A stretch of DNA of 64,000 nt from JAPLJU01 sp036725345 (GTDB lineage Bacteria > Desulfobacterota > Syntrophia > Syntrophales > UBA2192). The position numbers and the translations under genes were made by a program. The notes below the pieces were generated by a model. That model had not been told where the DNA came from. It was given only the letters and a program-made list of their open reading frames with translations, and searched no databases. This document shows positions 31,546 through 40,974 of the stretch, piece by piece. The stretch lies in NCBI GenBank assembly GCA_036725345.1, contig DAIMEJ010000001.1, positions 434,001 through 498,000 of the forward strand, read 5' to 3'. Every line of letters starts with the position of its first letter. Within the stretch, counting starts at the first letter, position 1.

Positions 31546-32709
31546 TCAGGGAACGTCACGGGAACGTGCGGCGGGCTGCTTCGTCTCTTCGAGAGAGAGC
31601 TTCAGGGAGAGAAACTGCAGCAGATCCTTGAGGGCGATGATCCCGACAAGCCGGTCGCCCTCCACGACCATGAGCCTGCTGCTCCCCGTCCGGTTCATGA
31701 CGGAAAGGGCCCGCAGGGCGTCGGTATCGGACGGGATGGTCATTTCCGGCAACAAGGGCATGGCTACCTCGCCAACCGTGACCCGGTCCCACCGGTCGTG
31801 GGGCACCTCCTTCAACTGCCGCACGGTGACATAACCGAGCAGTCGCCCCTCTTCCACGATGGGGTACATTTTGAAATGATGCCTGTAGATGTAGTGATCG
31901 ACGAGCTGCTGCAGTGAGATGCCCGGCGGGACCGTCACGGGGTCCGTCACCATGAACCGGCTCACCCTCTCCCCTTCCAGGGCCTTTCGGGTGAGAAGCT
32001 GCTGATAGGAAGTCTGGGCCGCGCTCCTCACGAACATGCCGATCAGGAACCACCAGATGCCGCCGATGAACTGGCCCTGGATGACGGAGTAAAGACCGAG
32101 GGCGATCAGAAGGATGCCGAACCCCGACCCGAGTCTTGAAGTGACCCGGGTGGCCCACTGGATGTTTTCCCTGGCCCCCCATAGCACGGCCCGCAGCAGG
32201 CGGCCGCCGTCGAGGGGAAAGGCGGGAATCAGGTTGAAGACCGCAAGGGCGACATTGATCCAGGCGAGGTAGAAAAGGACGCCGACGACAGGCAGGGACC
32301 ACCCCGCGCCCTCGCCGTAACGCGAGATCACGAAGAATATCGCGCTCAGGAAAAGACTGGATGCAGGACCGACGAGTGCCATCCAGAACTCGGCTTTCGC
32401 GTCGGGGGCTTCTTCCGTCATCTCGGCGACACCGCCGAAGATGAAGAGCGTGATCCCCTTCATGGGGATGCCGAATTTCCGGGCAATCAGGGAATGGGAG
32501 AGCTCGTGAAAAATGATGGAGAGAAAAAGCCCCAGGGCGCCCGCGGCGCCCATGAACCAGTACGTCCGCTCGGGTAAATTCTCGAAGTAATCGGGGAAGA
32601 CCCCTCTGGCCAGGGACCAGGTGACCAGGACGGCCAGGACGATCCAGCTCAGGTCTGCACGGACTTCGAAGCCCAGCAAAGTGAAAATCTTGATCCGTTG
32701 TCCGAACAC
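31546..32709 (-). CDS. Site-2 protease family membrane metallopeptidase with CBS pair
   Basis: 387 residues. Membrane part (about 1-230) with the zinc motif HELSH (about 68-72) and NLIPAFPLDGGRLL (third ligand Asp, about 159-172). The C-terminus is a pair of CBS domains (about 245-300 and 310-370; FMVTDPVTVPPGISLQQLV, VAMPLLPEMTIPSDTDALRA, GIIALKDLLQFLSL). These M50B proteases cut within membranes, and the CBS pair probably senses adenine nucleotides. The start is the GTG at 32709, eight bases after the stop of the preceding coiled-coil gene. Confidence 0.88.
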   Translation of the reverse strand: MFGQRIKIFTLLGFEVRADLSWIVLAVLVTWSLARGVFPDYFENLPERTYWFMGAAGALGLFLSIIFHELSHSLIARKFGIPMKGITLFIFGGVAEMTEEAPDAKAEFWMALVGPASSLFLSAIFFVISRYGEGAGWSLPVVGVLFYLAWINVALAVFNLIPAFPLDGGRLLRAVLWGARENIQWATRVTSRLGSGFGILLIALGLYSVIQGQFIGGIWWFLIGMFVRSAAQTSYQQLLTRKALEGERVSRFMVTDPVTVPPGISLQQLVDHYIYRHHFKMYPIVEEGRLLGYVTVRQLKEVPHDRWDRVTVGEVAMPLLPEMTIPSDTDALRALSVMNRTGSSRLMVVEGDRLVGIIALKDLLQFLSLKLSLEETKQPAARSRDVP

Positions 32710-32716
32710 CGGGTGG

Positions 32717-33175
32717 CTACCCCTTCTTTGACACGACGTCCTTGTATTTCTTTTCCAGGGCCTCCAGTGAAGCGTCCATCTTGTTTTTCATGTTGTCCCA
32801 GGCCTGTCCCGTGGAATTCTTCATCTCGGCAAGCTTCCTCTTGGCGTCGTCGAGCATCCCGTCCAGGTCTCCCAGCGCGTCTTCGAGTTTCGCCCAGGTC
32901 TTTTTCCCGGCTTTCCTTGTGTCCGCCTTCAGGCGCTCGAGCCTCGATTCGAAATCCTTCAGGGATTCATCCACCCGTTTCTGGTAGGTTTCCCTGTGCA
33001 GGTCCTCCGCCTTCTGCTTGATGTCCGGCGCGTCTTTCGACACCCCCTGCGGGGACTTCACGGCATAATCCCTCCCCGTCCCGGTCGAATCCTTCTGGCT
33101 GTCCGAAAACACAAAAAAATAAAACACGAATGCCACGATGACCGTCAGGGCAATAAATACAAGAACCCTTTTCAT
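32717..33175 (-). CDS. Membrane-anchored coiled-coil protein
   Basis: 152 residues: a signal-anchor span (about 3-23, VLVFIALTVIVAFVFYFFVFS), a polar linker and a long charged helix (about 50-145, LHRETYQKRVDESLKDFESR, LERLKADTRK, LEALEKKYKDVV) likely to form a coiled coil outside the cytoplasm. No enzyme motif. Start ATG at 33175 behind GGGAGGAG. In an operon with the site-2 protease, so it might be a substrate or adaptor; this is inference only. Confidence 0.65.
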   Translation of the reverse strand: MKRVLVFIALTVIVAFVFYFFVFSDSQKDSTGTGRDYAVKSPQGVSKDAPDIKQKAEDLHRETYQKRVDESLKDFESRLERLKADTRKAGKKTWAKLEDALGDLDGMLDDAKRKLAEMKNSTGQAWDNMKNKMDASLEALEKKYKDVVSKKG

Positions 33176-33349
33176 CGGATCGCTCCTCCCTCCCGGTTCC
33201 GGCGGGGAAGCAAACCGACCCCGCCACGACCGCATTCACTCATGTGAAACGGATAACACAATGACCGTGGGCCGTCAATGCATGTGGGGGTTTCAAGGGC
33301 GTCTTGTGGCGGGCATCCTGCGGTTCCCCTGAGGCGGGGCAGTCCGGTA

Positions 33350-33991
33350 TCAGGCGTAGCCGGTCACGGAGTAGGGGTCATAGTTCGACTGGAGCAGCTT
33401 GACGATGTCGTGGGGATCGGCAAGTTTGAAAACGATTTCTTTCCCCGCCGGCATGAACTTGCGGAGTTCCTCCTGGATCAGGACGGACGGTTCCGAAAGA
33501 ACAACTTCCATCTTCCGGCCGTCATCGTTCAGGACAATGATTTTATTCCTGAGGGCGTATTCCTCCCCGATCTCTTGCTGAAAGGCTTTCCTCAACTTGA
33601 AGTATTTCAGATGCACGATGGGCATGTTGAAATGCCTGGAGAGAACATCGAGGTAGGTCCTGTAATTGACGAAGCCGAGATCCACCAGCATCATACCCAG
33701 CGGTTTGTAACTGAGCAGTTTGGACATCATCGATTTCTGCTTGTCGAGCGCCTCCCGGAGCTGCGCCGGAGTGATGACGCCCAGGTCCACCAGGATCTGG
33801 CCGACGGGCGTCCTCTTGTTGTAATAAAAGAGGACTTTGTTGATCTGGTCCTGCGGAACACCCATATCGAGGAGGATTTCACCCAGAAATTTCCCTTTTT
33901 CTCTCTTCTGCCTCTCCAGGGCCTTTTCCAGCTGTTCGTCCGTGATGATGTTTTTCCGGACCAGGATCTCGCCCATGTGCTGGCCTGACAT
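33350..33991 (-). CDS. MshEN-like domain protein
   Basis: 213 residues. Repeats of the type GEILVRKNIITDEQLEKALERQ (about 6-27), LGEILLDMGVPQDQINKVL and VGQILVDLGVITPAQLREAL resemble the N-terminal domain of PilB/GspE/MshE ATPases, a module that binds c-di-GMP in MshE. A third part (about 110-210) matches the domain's second half (YLDVLSRHFNMPIVHLKYFK, RNKIIVLNDDGRKMEVVLSEP). No ATPase domain is present. It lies 40 bases after a PilB/GspE-like ATPase and is probably its partner or a c-di-GMP sensor. The ATG at 33991 follows AAAGGGGG. Confidence 0.75.
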   Translation of the reverse strand: MSGQHMGEILVRKNIITDEQLEKALERQKREKGKFLGEILLDMGVPQDQINKVLFYYNKRTPVGQILVDLGVITPAQLREALDKQKSMMSKLLSYKPLGMMLVDLGFVNYRTYLDVLSRHFNMPIVHLKYFKLRKAFQQEIGEEYALRNKIIVLNDDGRKMEVVLSEPSVLIQEELRKFMPAGKEIVFKLADPHDIVKLLQSNYDPYSVTGYA

Positions 33992-34030
33992 TTTTTTCAC
34001 CCCCTTTCATCCGGTTGATCTGATCATCGG

Positions 34031-36400
34031 CTATCCGTCCACTTTTCTTGAGCTTTTTGCTTCCTTCTGGACCGCACTTCTTCGATGCTCCCTCTTCTTG
34101 ACGCTCCGGCTCGAAGCAATGCAAACCTTCCGGACCTGATCGAAGTCCGTCAGGCCGTCCAGAACCTTGTGAATACCGTCCTGAAACAGAAGGCTCATCC
34201 CATCCTCGATGGCGGCGTCCCGGACTTCATCCACCGTCGCCTGCCTCTGAATCATGGATTTGACGGTATCCGAATTGATCAGGAGTTCATGGAGGGCGAT
34301 CCTGCCCCTGTAGCCCGTCATGCCGCAATTCGGGCAACCCTTGGCCCGGTAAAGCCTGAAGTCCTTGTCGTAAGGCATCTTGAGCTTTGCAAACTCCTCC
34401 TCACCGTAATTCGTCACGATGGTGTTGTACTCCTCCTGGGAGGGATGGTAGGGCTCGCAGCACTCCTGACAGAGGCATTTGGCCAGTCTCTGGGCGAGGA
34501 TTCCGAGGAGAGAGTCTGCAAAATTGAGCGGGTCGATTCCCATGTCCAGAAGCCGCACCACGGTCTCGGGAGCGCTGTTGGTGTGCAGGGTGGTTAAGAC
34601 GAGGTGCCCCGTGAGGGACGCCTCAATGCCGATCTTGGCCGTCTCGAAATCCCTCATCTCGCCGACCATGATGACATCGGGGTCAGCCCGCAGGAAGGAA
34701 CGCATGGCCCGCGCGAAGTCAAGACCGATTTTCGGGTTCACCTGGACCTGGCGGATGCCTTCCTGCGTGATTTCTATGGGATCCTCGATTGTCCAGATCT
34801 TGATGTTGTGCCGGTTGATGTGGTGGATCGCCGCGTGAAGGGTCGTGGTCTTCCCGGAACCCGTGGGGCCGACGGCGAGGATCAGGCCGTAGGGTTTGCC
34901 GAGGATCTCGACGAGGTTGTCGTAATTGTAAGGAGAAAGGGCCATGTCTTCCAGTCGCATGATTTTCCCCTTCGTCAGGATGCGGAGGACCACATCCTCG
35001 TGGCCTCCCTGCGTGGGCATCGTGGCGACACGCAGCTCGATCTCGTCCCCCTTGCCCCGCTTGAACCGGATCTTCCCGTCCTGCGGGAGCCGCCTCTCCG
35101 TGATGTCGAGGTTTGACATGATTTTGATCCTGGAGACCATGGCGGCCCTGTAAATGTAGGGCAATGTCTGGTAAACCGTGCAGTCTCCGTCCACCCTGAA
35201 TCGGACCTCGACGGTCTTTTTTTTGTTATTCGGCTCGATGTGAATGTCCGAAGCCCTCCGGACATAAGCTTCATTGATGATTTTATTGACGATCTGCATA
35301 ATGACGCCGTCGGTCTCCGTCACCTCGCTGTCTTCCTCGGCTTCCTCCTCGGGTTCGACGCGTCCGAGGATATCCGTGATGGAAACGACATTCCCGTCCG
35401 GTCCCGTTCCGAAAAAGTGATCGATGAATTGAAGAATGTCTTGCTGGAGACCGACCCGGAAATCGACCGACTTAGCCTTGAGGAGGTTCTGGATGGTATC
35501 CCTCTTGAGTATGTTGTGCGGATCGTCGACGAGCACGATAATGCTTCCGTTCGACCTTTCCAGTGGAACCCACATCTCGCGACGGAGATAGTCCCTCTTG
35601 AGGGTCTTCAGGAGATCCTCGGGTACGGGGTGGGACCCCTTGAAGGGTACATATTCACAGCCATAGAAGTTCTCGAGGGATTTTCCGATATCCTCCCTGG
35701 AAATCCTGCATTTCGACATCAGGAGGTTTTCGACGGGTTCGCCTGTCCGTCGCGCATCAGCGATAAGGATTTCAAGATCCGGCTCCGGAATGAGTTTCTG
35801 GCTGACGAGATAGTCGAATCGGCCCTTCTTCTTCCTGGCGGCTTTTGACTGGTTGTAAAGGGCAATCCCCAAAACCTCGGCAATTTCCTCCAGGAAAGCC
35901 TGCTCATCATCGCTGAACCTTCCATCACTCTTCCGGTTCGAGACCTCGATTACGCCCAAGAGCTTATTTTCGTGAAAAACCGGGACAGCGAGCACCTGGG
36001 TGGCCCTGGAAAGGGACTCCTGAGGCATTTTCCCCTTTTGCGGGAGTACCTGCTGGACGCCCGACGCACCGCCCTTGTCCTGTATATAGGCGACGTTCAG
36101 GGGTTTACCGCTCTGGGCCACGATCCCCGCAACCGAATCGCCGCCGATGGCGACCCGGACCTCCCTGAACTGGTTTTCCTCCCCCGCCAAGGTGTAAAGG
36201 TCGCCGTGCTCCGGGTCGGCGGCATAGAGGCTCGCGGACTGGGCGTTGAGAAGGGGCAGGATGAACTTCCTGAATTCCTGATGCATCTCGTTTAAGTCTT
36301 TAGCGGCGTAAAGACGATTGGTAATCTCCAGCAGGGATTTACGGAGTGCGAGCCTCCTGGAGAGTTCCCGGATCTCTTCGATGCTGACGTTATAGCTCAT
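34031..36400 (-). CDS. GAF-domain PilB/GspE-family ATPase
   Basis: 789 residues. A GAF domain (about 25-185: VAIGGDSVAGIVAQSGKPLN, AVPVFHENKLLGVIEVSN) precedes an MshEN-like domain (about 195-330) and the type II secretion/type IV pilus ATPase core: NEAYVRRASDIHIEP, Walker A GPTGSGKTT (about 520), DPIEITQEGIRQVQV, Walker B-like DPDVIMVGEMRD, LTTLHTNSAP and a zinc tetracysteine CLCQECC ... CPNCG. The ATPase powers assembly of pili or secretion pseudopili; the GAF domain is an unusual addition. No pilin or secretin gene is in the window. Confidence 0.88.
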   Translation of the reverse strand: MSYNVSIEEIRELSRRLALRKSLLEITNRLYAAKDLNEMHQEFRKFILPLLNAQSASLYAADPEHGDLYTLAGEENQFREVRVAIGGDSVAGIVAQSGKPLNVAYIQDKGGASGVQQVLPQKGKMPQESLSRATQVLAVPVFHENKLLGVIEVSNRKSDGRFSDDEQAFLEEIAEVLGIALYNQSKAARKKKGRFDYLVSQKLIPEPDLEILIADARRTGEPVENLLMSKCRISREDIGKSLENFYGCEYVPFKGSHPVPEDLLKTLKRDYLRREMWVPLERSNGSIIVLVDDPHNILKRDTIQNLLKAKSVDFRVGLQQDILQFIDHFFGTGPDGNVVSITDILGRVEPEEEAEEDSEVTETDGVIMQIVNKIINEAYVRRASDIHIEPNNKKKTVEVRFRVDGDCTVYQTLPYIYRAAMVSRIKIMSNLDITERRLPQDGKIRFKRGKGDEIELRVATMPTQGGHEDVVLRILTKGKIMRLEDMALSPYNYDNLVEILGKPYGLILAVGPTGSGKTTTLHAAIHHINRHNIKIWTIEDPIEITQEGIRQVQVNPKIGLDFARAMRSFLRADPDVIMVGEMRDFETAKIGIEASLTGHLVLTTLHTNSAPETVVRLLDMGIDPLNFADSLLGILAQRLAKCLCQECCEPYHPSQEEYNTIVTNYGEEEFAKLKMPYDKDFRLYRAKGCPNCGMTGYRGRIALHELLINSDTVKSMIQRQATVDEVRDAAIEDGMSLLFQDGIHKVLDGLTDFDQVRKVCIASSRSVKKREHRRSAVQKEAKSSRKVDG

Positions 36401-36424
36401 CGGTTTCTTCTTCTAAAGGCTGAA

Positions 36425-36673
36425 CTACTGAGCGGCGCGAAGACCGGATCGGGCCCTGTTCTTCTTCACCTTGGACAGGCTCTTCGTCCGCGTCGACTTG
36501 TGAAACTTGACAACGGTCTTTCCGTGCACAAAACAGTCCTTTTTTATGTCTCTAATGGTGCAGGGGGAACAGTGAAGCCGGCCGTCTAGTAACGACCACT
36601 GGGCGCTGTCCCACTCCATCTCAAGATCGCAATCCTCGCATCTGCATCTGCCCTCGAACGGCTGTCGTCGCAC
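36425..36673 (-). CDS. Small zinc-ribbon-like basic protein
   Basis: 82 residues with CRCEDC (about 10-15) and LHCSPC (about 34-39) as two cysteine pairs and a strongly basic tail (KFHKSTRTKSLSKVKKNRAR). A single zinc site is likely; nucleic-acid binding is possible. The GTG start at 36673 is supported by GGGAGG six bases upstream. It is first of three leftward genes leading into the PilB/GspE-like ATPase, 24 bases away. Confidence 0.6.
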   Translation of the reverse strand: MRRQPFEGRCRCEDCDLEMEWDSAQWSLLDGRLHCSPCTIRDIKKDCFVHGKTVVKFHKSTRTKSLSKVKKNRARSGLRAAQ

Positions 36674-36825
36674 TGGAAACCTCCCGATAGATTAGTATTT
36701 CGAAACATGGGCTTTGAGTTTTCCCCCGCCATTGTAACATGTGAAACTTCTGTAACGATATTAACGGCAGAAGGGAGACAAAAACAATACGACGACCTTC
36801 TGATTTTATTTCTTATTTTCAATCA

Positions 36826-36867
36826 GAAAAAAATAATGAAAAGGTATGAGTCGTTCTCATACCTTTT
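36826..36867 (-). terminator. Terminator of the resB-ccsA-malQ operon
   Basis: A 12-bp perfect stem, AAAAGGTATGAG with CTCATACCTTTT around TCGTT, followed on the minus strand by CATTATTTTTTT. It ends the leftward malQ operon; a second weak hairpin (TTCTGATT...AATCAGAA) overlaps its left side. Confidence 0.8.
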
Positions 36868-36957
36868 ACCGAGGCGGGCACTGTCGTTTTTTTATTGATA
36901 AATATTGAATAGTTACGTCAAGTTATAAGGTCGATCCACGGGCACCCTCTCTTTTTT

Positions 36958-38457
36958 TCACCCGAGCCGCCCGTAAATGGAGGCAAGCGCGCGAAGCTCC
37001 CTTGCGACGTTTCCGTCAACTTGCCCCCTCAAAAGACGCCACTGCCAGTTGCCCGTCCGGGTGGACGGCCTGTTCATTCTTGCCCTCTCCCCCAGTCCGA
37101 GAACATCCTGCATGGGGATGACCGCTCTTTCAGCCACGGACATCATGGCCAGGCGGATGAACTCCCGGTGGGCCTCTGAGGCCCTGACCCTCTTTCCGAC
37201 GTAAAGGGAAAGTCTCTTTTTCTCATCTTTTCCGGCTTCGTTTTCAAACCAGCCCCGCACGGTGTTGTTGTCGTGCGTGCCCGTGTATACGATGCAATTT
37301 CTGATGTGGTTGTGAGGGGCATGGGGAGAATGCGCCATCCCCTCCTCGAAGGCGAAGAGAAGGACGCGCATCCCAGCAAGACCGGTTTTTTCGAGAACCC
37401 GCGTCACATCGGGCGTGATGAACCCGAGGTCCTCTGCGATGAGTCTCTCGCGCGGCACATGCTTCAATATCGTTCTGAATAAATCACCGGCGGGGGCTTG
37501 TACCCATTTTCCACGGACGGCCGTCTTCGCCCCCGAGGGGACCTGCCAGAAGGCGACGAATCCGCGGAAGTGATCGATCCTCACCCGGTCGAAGCGCCCG
37601 AGGTTGTGGACGATGCGGTCCACCCACCACCGGTAACGGTGTTTCCCGAGTGCCTCCCACCGGTAAAGGGGGTTGCCCCAGAGTTGACCCGTCTTGCTGA
37701 AGTAATCGGGCGGGACGCCGGCAACAAAGGCGGGACGCTTGTTTTCACCGAGCATGAAATATTCCGGATGCTGCCAGACATCGGCACTGTCGTAGTGGAC
37801 GTAGACGGGGAGATCCCCGATGATCTCTATGCCGCGTTTATTCACATGATGCCTGAGGGCTTTCCACTGCCGGTAAAACAGGAACTGCAGGAACTTCTCC
37901 CGCAAGATCGCATCCGCAAAATTCGCCCTCGCCTCTTTCAGCGCCGCAGGGTCCCTGTCCCTGACCGGCCGGGGCCACCGGTTCCACACCCTGCCGCGGT
38001 AATGGCCTTTGAGGGCCGTGAAAAGCGCGTGGTCGTCGAGCCAGCCCTTGTTGTCATCGCAGAAAGCCTGATACTCATCCGCGTGTCTCTGCCCGTCTCT
38101 CCGGAAGATCTCAAGGGCTTTTCTGAAAAGGTTTTCTTTCCAGATCTTCACAGCCGTGTAGTCGATGTCTCCCTCCGGGAAAGAGGGCGCGTCTCTGATG
38201 TCACCGCCCTTTAGAAAACCCTCCCGGGCCATCTCCTCGGGACTGATGATAAGCACGTTTCCGGCAAAGGCCGAAGCACTGTTGTAAGGTGAGTTGCCGT
38301 AGATCGCGTCGGTGGGACAAAGAGGCAGGACCTGCCAGCAGCGCTGTCCCGCCCGGTGGAGAAAGTCGGCGAATCGACAGGCCTCGGGGCCCAGGTCGCC
38401 GATCCCGAAACGGGACGGAAGCGACGTGATGTGGAGAAGGATGCCGCTGACTCTCAT
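36958..38457 (-). CDS. malQ: 4-alpha-glucanotransferase
   Basis: 499 residues of GH77. SGILLHITSLPSRFGIGDLG at the start, WQVLPLCPTDAIYGNSPYNSASAFAGN (about 42-68), GIEIIGDLPVYVHYDSADVW, RVRIDHFRGFVAFWQVP with the catalytic Asp (nucleophile region), AEDLGFITPDV with the catalytic Glu, and YTGTHDNNTVRGWF. The enzyme transfers glucan chains in glycogen or maltodextrin metabolism. It follows ccsA by 25 bases, an odd neighbour, presumably simple co-transcription. Confidence 0.94.
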   Translation of the reverse strand: MRVSGILLHITSLPSRFGIGDLGPEACRFADFLHRAGQRCWQVLPLCPTDAIYGNSPYNSASAFAGNVLIISPEEMAREGFLKGGDIRDAPSFPEGDIDYTAVKIWKENLFRKALEIFRRDGQRHADEYQAFCDDNKGWLDDHALFTALKGHYRGRVWNRWPRPVRDRDPAALKEARANFADAILREKFLQFLFYRQWKALRHHVNKRGIEIIGDLPVYVHYDSADVWQHPEYFMLGENKRPAFVAGVPPDYFSKTGQLWGNPLYRWEALGKHRYRWWVDRIVHNLGRFDRVRIDHFRGFVAFWQVPSGAKTAVRGKWVQAPAGDLFRTILKHVPRERLIAEDLGFITPDVTRVLEKTGLAGMRVLLFAFEEGMAHSPHAPHNHIRNCIVYTGTHDNNTVRGWFENEAGKDEKKRLSLYVGKRVRASEAHREFIRLAMMSVAERAVIPMQDVLGLGERARMNRPSTRTGNWQWRLLRGQVDGNVARELRALASIYGRLG

Positions 38458-38482
38458 GTTTCGGACAACCGTTGACCCTTTT

Positions 38483-39331
38483 TCAGGATTTGATGTAACT
38501 GTGCAGCCCCGGCAGATAATTCACGCCGAGATAGGTTACGAGCACGCAGAAAAGCCCCACGATCGCCATGACGGCCATTCGCCTGCCCCGCCACCCCCGC
38601 ACATACCGGGAATGAAGCATGGCCGCGTAGACGAACCAGGTGATCAGCGACCACGTTTCCTTCGGATCCCACCCCCAGTATCGACCCCAGGCGTAGTGCG
38701 CCCACACGGCCCCGGTGATGATCCCCAGGGTCAGGAAGATAAACCCCAGGATGGCGCACTGGTAGATCAACTCGTCCAGGTCGTCTCTCGAGGGCAGAAA
38801 ACGGCGAAAGGATTTCGATGGCCCCTCCCGCCCGCCGCCGTCATCACCCTTGACGAGATACATGAAACCCAGGCCTCCCGCGATGGCGAAGGACGCATAA
38901 CCCATGAAACAGGTCATCACGTGGCTCGTGAGCCAGTTGCTCTTCAGGGCGGGGATCAACGGCTGAATCTGCCCGCTGATGTTCGGGGAAATGGAAGCGT
39001 AAGCCATGAGCAGAAACGCGAAAGGCGTCACGAAGGGACCGGCGCTCCTGCTCCTGATGCGCCACTCCATGATCAGGTAAAGGAGCATGACGGTCCATGC
39101 AAAGAAGACGAGCGATTCGTAGAGGTTCGAGAGGGGGACGTGCCCGATGCCCATGTGATAGGACTCCACCCACCGGAGGATCAGCGCAACGGTCTGGGCC
39201 GCGATACCGGCAAAGGCCGTGACGGTCGCGGCCTTCCCCCAGAACTCGCCTCCGCGCAGCATGTGAATGAAATAAAAAACGGCCGCGCCGAAAAAGATGA
39301 AGGTGACCCAGTTGAGGATAACGGTGTTCAT
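38483..39331 (-). CDS. ccsA: Cytochrome c maturation protein CcsA/ResC
   Basis: 282 residues, about eight membrane spans. The heme-handling WWD region appears as WAHYAWGRYWGWDPKETWSLITWF (about 209-232), with external histidines at HMGIGHVPLSNLYES (about 58-72) and HVMTCFMGYASFA. With ResB it forms system II heme export and c-type heme ligation. Its ATG overlaps the resB stop (ATGA), so the two are coupled. The many CxxCH proteins in this window are its expected substrates. Confidence 0.93.
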   Translation of the reverse strand: MNTVILNWVTFIFFGAAVFYFIHMLRGGEFWGKAATVTAFAGIAAQTVALILRWVESYHMGIGHVPLSNLYESLVFFAWTVMLLYLIMEWRIRSRSAGPFVTPFAFLLMAYASISPNISGQIQPLIPALKSNWLTSHVMTCFMGYASFAIAGGLGFMYLVKGDDGGGREGPSKSFRRFLPSRDDLDELIYQCAILGFIFLTLGIITGAVWAHYAWGRYWGWDPKETWSLITWFVYAAMLHSRYVRGWRGRRMAVMAIVGLFCVLVTYLGVNYLPGLHSYIKS

Positions 39332-40746
39332 TGGAAGCTTTTCTCCTGTGCGGACTTACTCCGCTCAACTTCCGCCAGGGTGTCCATGTCACGTTGAAGC
39401 GCGGCGGGGTCCCGGCTGCACCGCCCGACGATACGGACCCGGCTGCCGCTGCCCCGGCCCTCCACGCGGACCCAGACCTGCCGGTGGGAAAAGAAAAAGA
39501 TCATCATGAACCCGGCCACCATGAGCATGGCGCCCGTCGCCACAACGGGGACGCCGGGATCGGTGCTCACCTGGAGCCCGGTGAAATAGGCACTCTCCAC
39601 GCCCCCGAGGGAAAAATAAAAGGGCTTGAAGACAGCGGGGTTGAATTGCGGCACCTGCTTTGTGATCCCTGGGTTCGCCTCCTCAATCTCGCGAATACGG
39701 TTGAAAACCCAGAAGGCCACACCGCCCTCTTCCGACATGATGCCCAGTTTCACGGCGGGACCCATGTTCATGAGGTTCTCCTCGATGCGGAGCACAGAAA
39801 CGGCCGCCTTCCTGCCGCCGAGTTCGAACTGGTCCCCCGCCGAGACCTTCAGAAGCTTCTTGCCGCCCCTGCCGTCCATGACGGTCAGGAGGGCAGCGCC
39901 CGGCTGGTTTCCATAGCTCGCCTGGTAAAACCGGATCCCCCGGAATTCGATGGGGTGGTTGACCGTCAGGGACCCCTCTTTGACGACCTGCCCATCCTTC
40001 AGGAAAACCAGATCGGAACGGTACTCTTTCGGCATGCCGTTGTCGTAAAACTCCACGGCAAATCGATCGCACCGGACGGCAAAGTCGAGTTTTCTCGTCC
40101 CCTGCCCGCCCCGGAGCTTCACCGTGTCGACGGTTCCCCCCTCTGGGATGTTGACGTAGCCGTCGAAGCCCGAAAGGGACCCGATGATCGCCCCGGCGAG
40201 GATGATCAAAATGCTCGCGTGGATGACATACACGCCGAAATAGGAGAAGGCCCCTTTCTCGCCATGGAGCGTAACGACGCCTCCTTCTTCCGTGCGGCGG
40301 ACCCTCCGGAATTTTCTCCGCAGGAGCCCCTCCACCTCGCCGGCCACACGCGCGGGTGTCCCCCCGGCCGTGAAGATCCGGTCAGCGGCACCCCCCTCGA
40401 GCCGGCTGGAGGGTTCCCTGGAGCGCGCCGACTGAAAGAGCCTCCACGTATGGGGAAAGCGGTTCAGGGAACAAACGGTGAGGTTCACGGCGAGAAGCAG
40501 GAGCAGCAGCAGGAACCACACGGAGTGGTACATGTCGAAGAGTTGAAGGGCCTGCAGGGTGGAGACGAGCGCGGGGGGCATATCGCGCATGATGCGCTGG
40601 GCCTCTTCCTGCTGGGGAATGAGCGTTCCCAGGATGGAGGTGACGGCAATGACGATGAGCAGGAAAACGGTCAGCCTGACGGACGCGAAAAAGGACCAGA
40701 CCGCGTTTTTTTTCTCCCCGGCGGGATGGTTATTCCCTTTTGCCAA
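39328..40746 (-). CDS. resB: Cytochrome c maturation protein ResB
   Basis: 472 residues. Three membrane spans near the N-terminus (SVRLTVFLLIVIAVTSILGTLIPQQ; LLLLLAVNLTVCSLNRFPHTW; SYFGVYVIHASILIILAGAIIG), a large external domain (LNFP/HPIEFRGIRFYQASYG, about 265-280) and a last span (VVATGAMLMVAGFMMIFFFSHR) as in ResB/Ccs1. Partner of CcsA in system II. Two TTG starts are possible; the one at 40746 has GAGG six bases upstream and gives MAKGNNHPAGEKK, so it is preferred to 40758. Confidence 0.9.
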   Translation of the reverse strand: MAKGNNHPAGEKKNAVWSFFASVRLTVFLLIVIAVTSILGTLIPQQEEAQRIMRDMPPALVSTLQALQLFDMYHSVWFLLLLLLLAVNLTVCSLNRFPHTWRLFQSARSREPSSRLEGGAADRIFTAGGTPARVAGEVEGLLRRKFRRVRRTEEGGVVTLHGEKGAFSYFGVYVIHASILIILAGAIIGSLSGFDGYVNIPEGGTVDTVKLRGGQGTRKLDFAVRCDRFAVEFYDNGMPKEYRSDLVFLKDGQVVKEGSLTVNHPIEFRGIRFYQASYGNQPGAALLTVMDGRGGKKLLKVSAGDQFELGGRKAAVSVLRIEENLMNMGPAVKLGIMSEEGGVAFWVFNRIREIEEANPGITKQVPQFNPAVFKPFYFSLGGVESAYFTGLQVSTDPGVPVVATGAMLMVAGFMMIFFFSHRQVWVRVEGRGSGSRVRIVGRCSRDPAALQRDMDTLAEVERSKSAQEKSFQ

Positions 40747-40911
40747 ATCGAACCTCAAGTCGTGAAAACATTCATATTAATATAGCATAGAAAAAACGCC
40801 GGCGAAAGTCTTCCTGTTCCTGCATGACCGCCCTCCCTTCCCGCGCCCCGACACCCGGACGGCGGTCTTTCGCGAGCCGGTCCCCGGGCATTGCCGCGCC
40901 GTTCTTTTTAA

Positions 40912-40940
40912 TTGACAGACGGCCTTTTCTCTTTTAGGTA
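40912..40940 (+). promoter_or_regulatory. Candidate liv promoter
   Basis: TTGACA at 40912-40917, a 17-base spacer and the weak -10 TAGGTA at 40935-40940, 35 bases before livJ. Confidence 0.4.
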
Positions 40941-40974
40941 GACCCTATCATATCCAGCATCGGAGGTCATCGCC

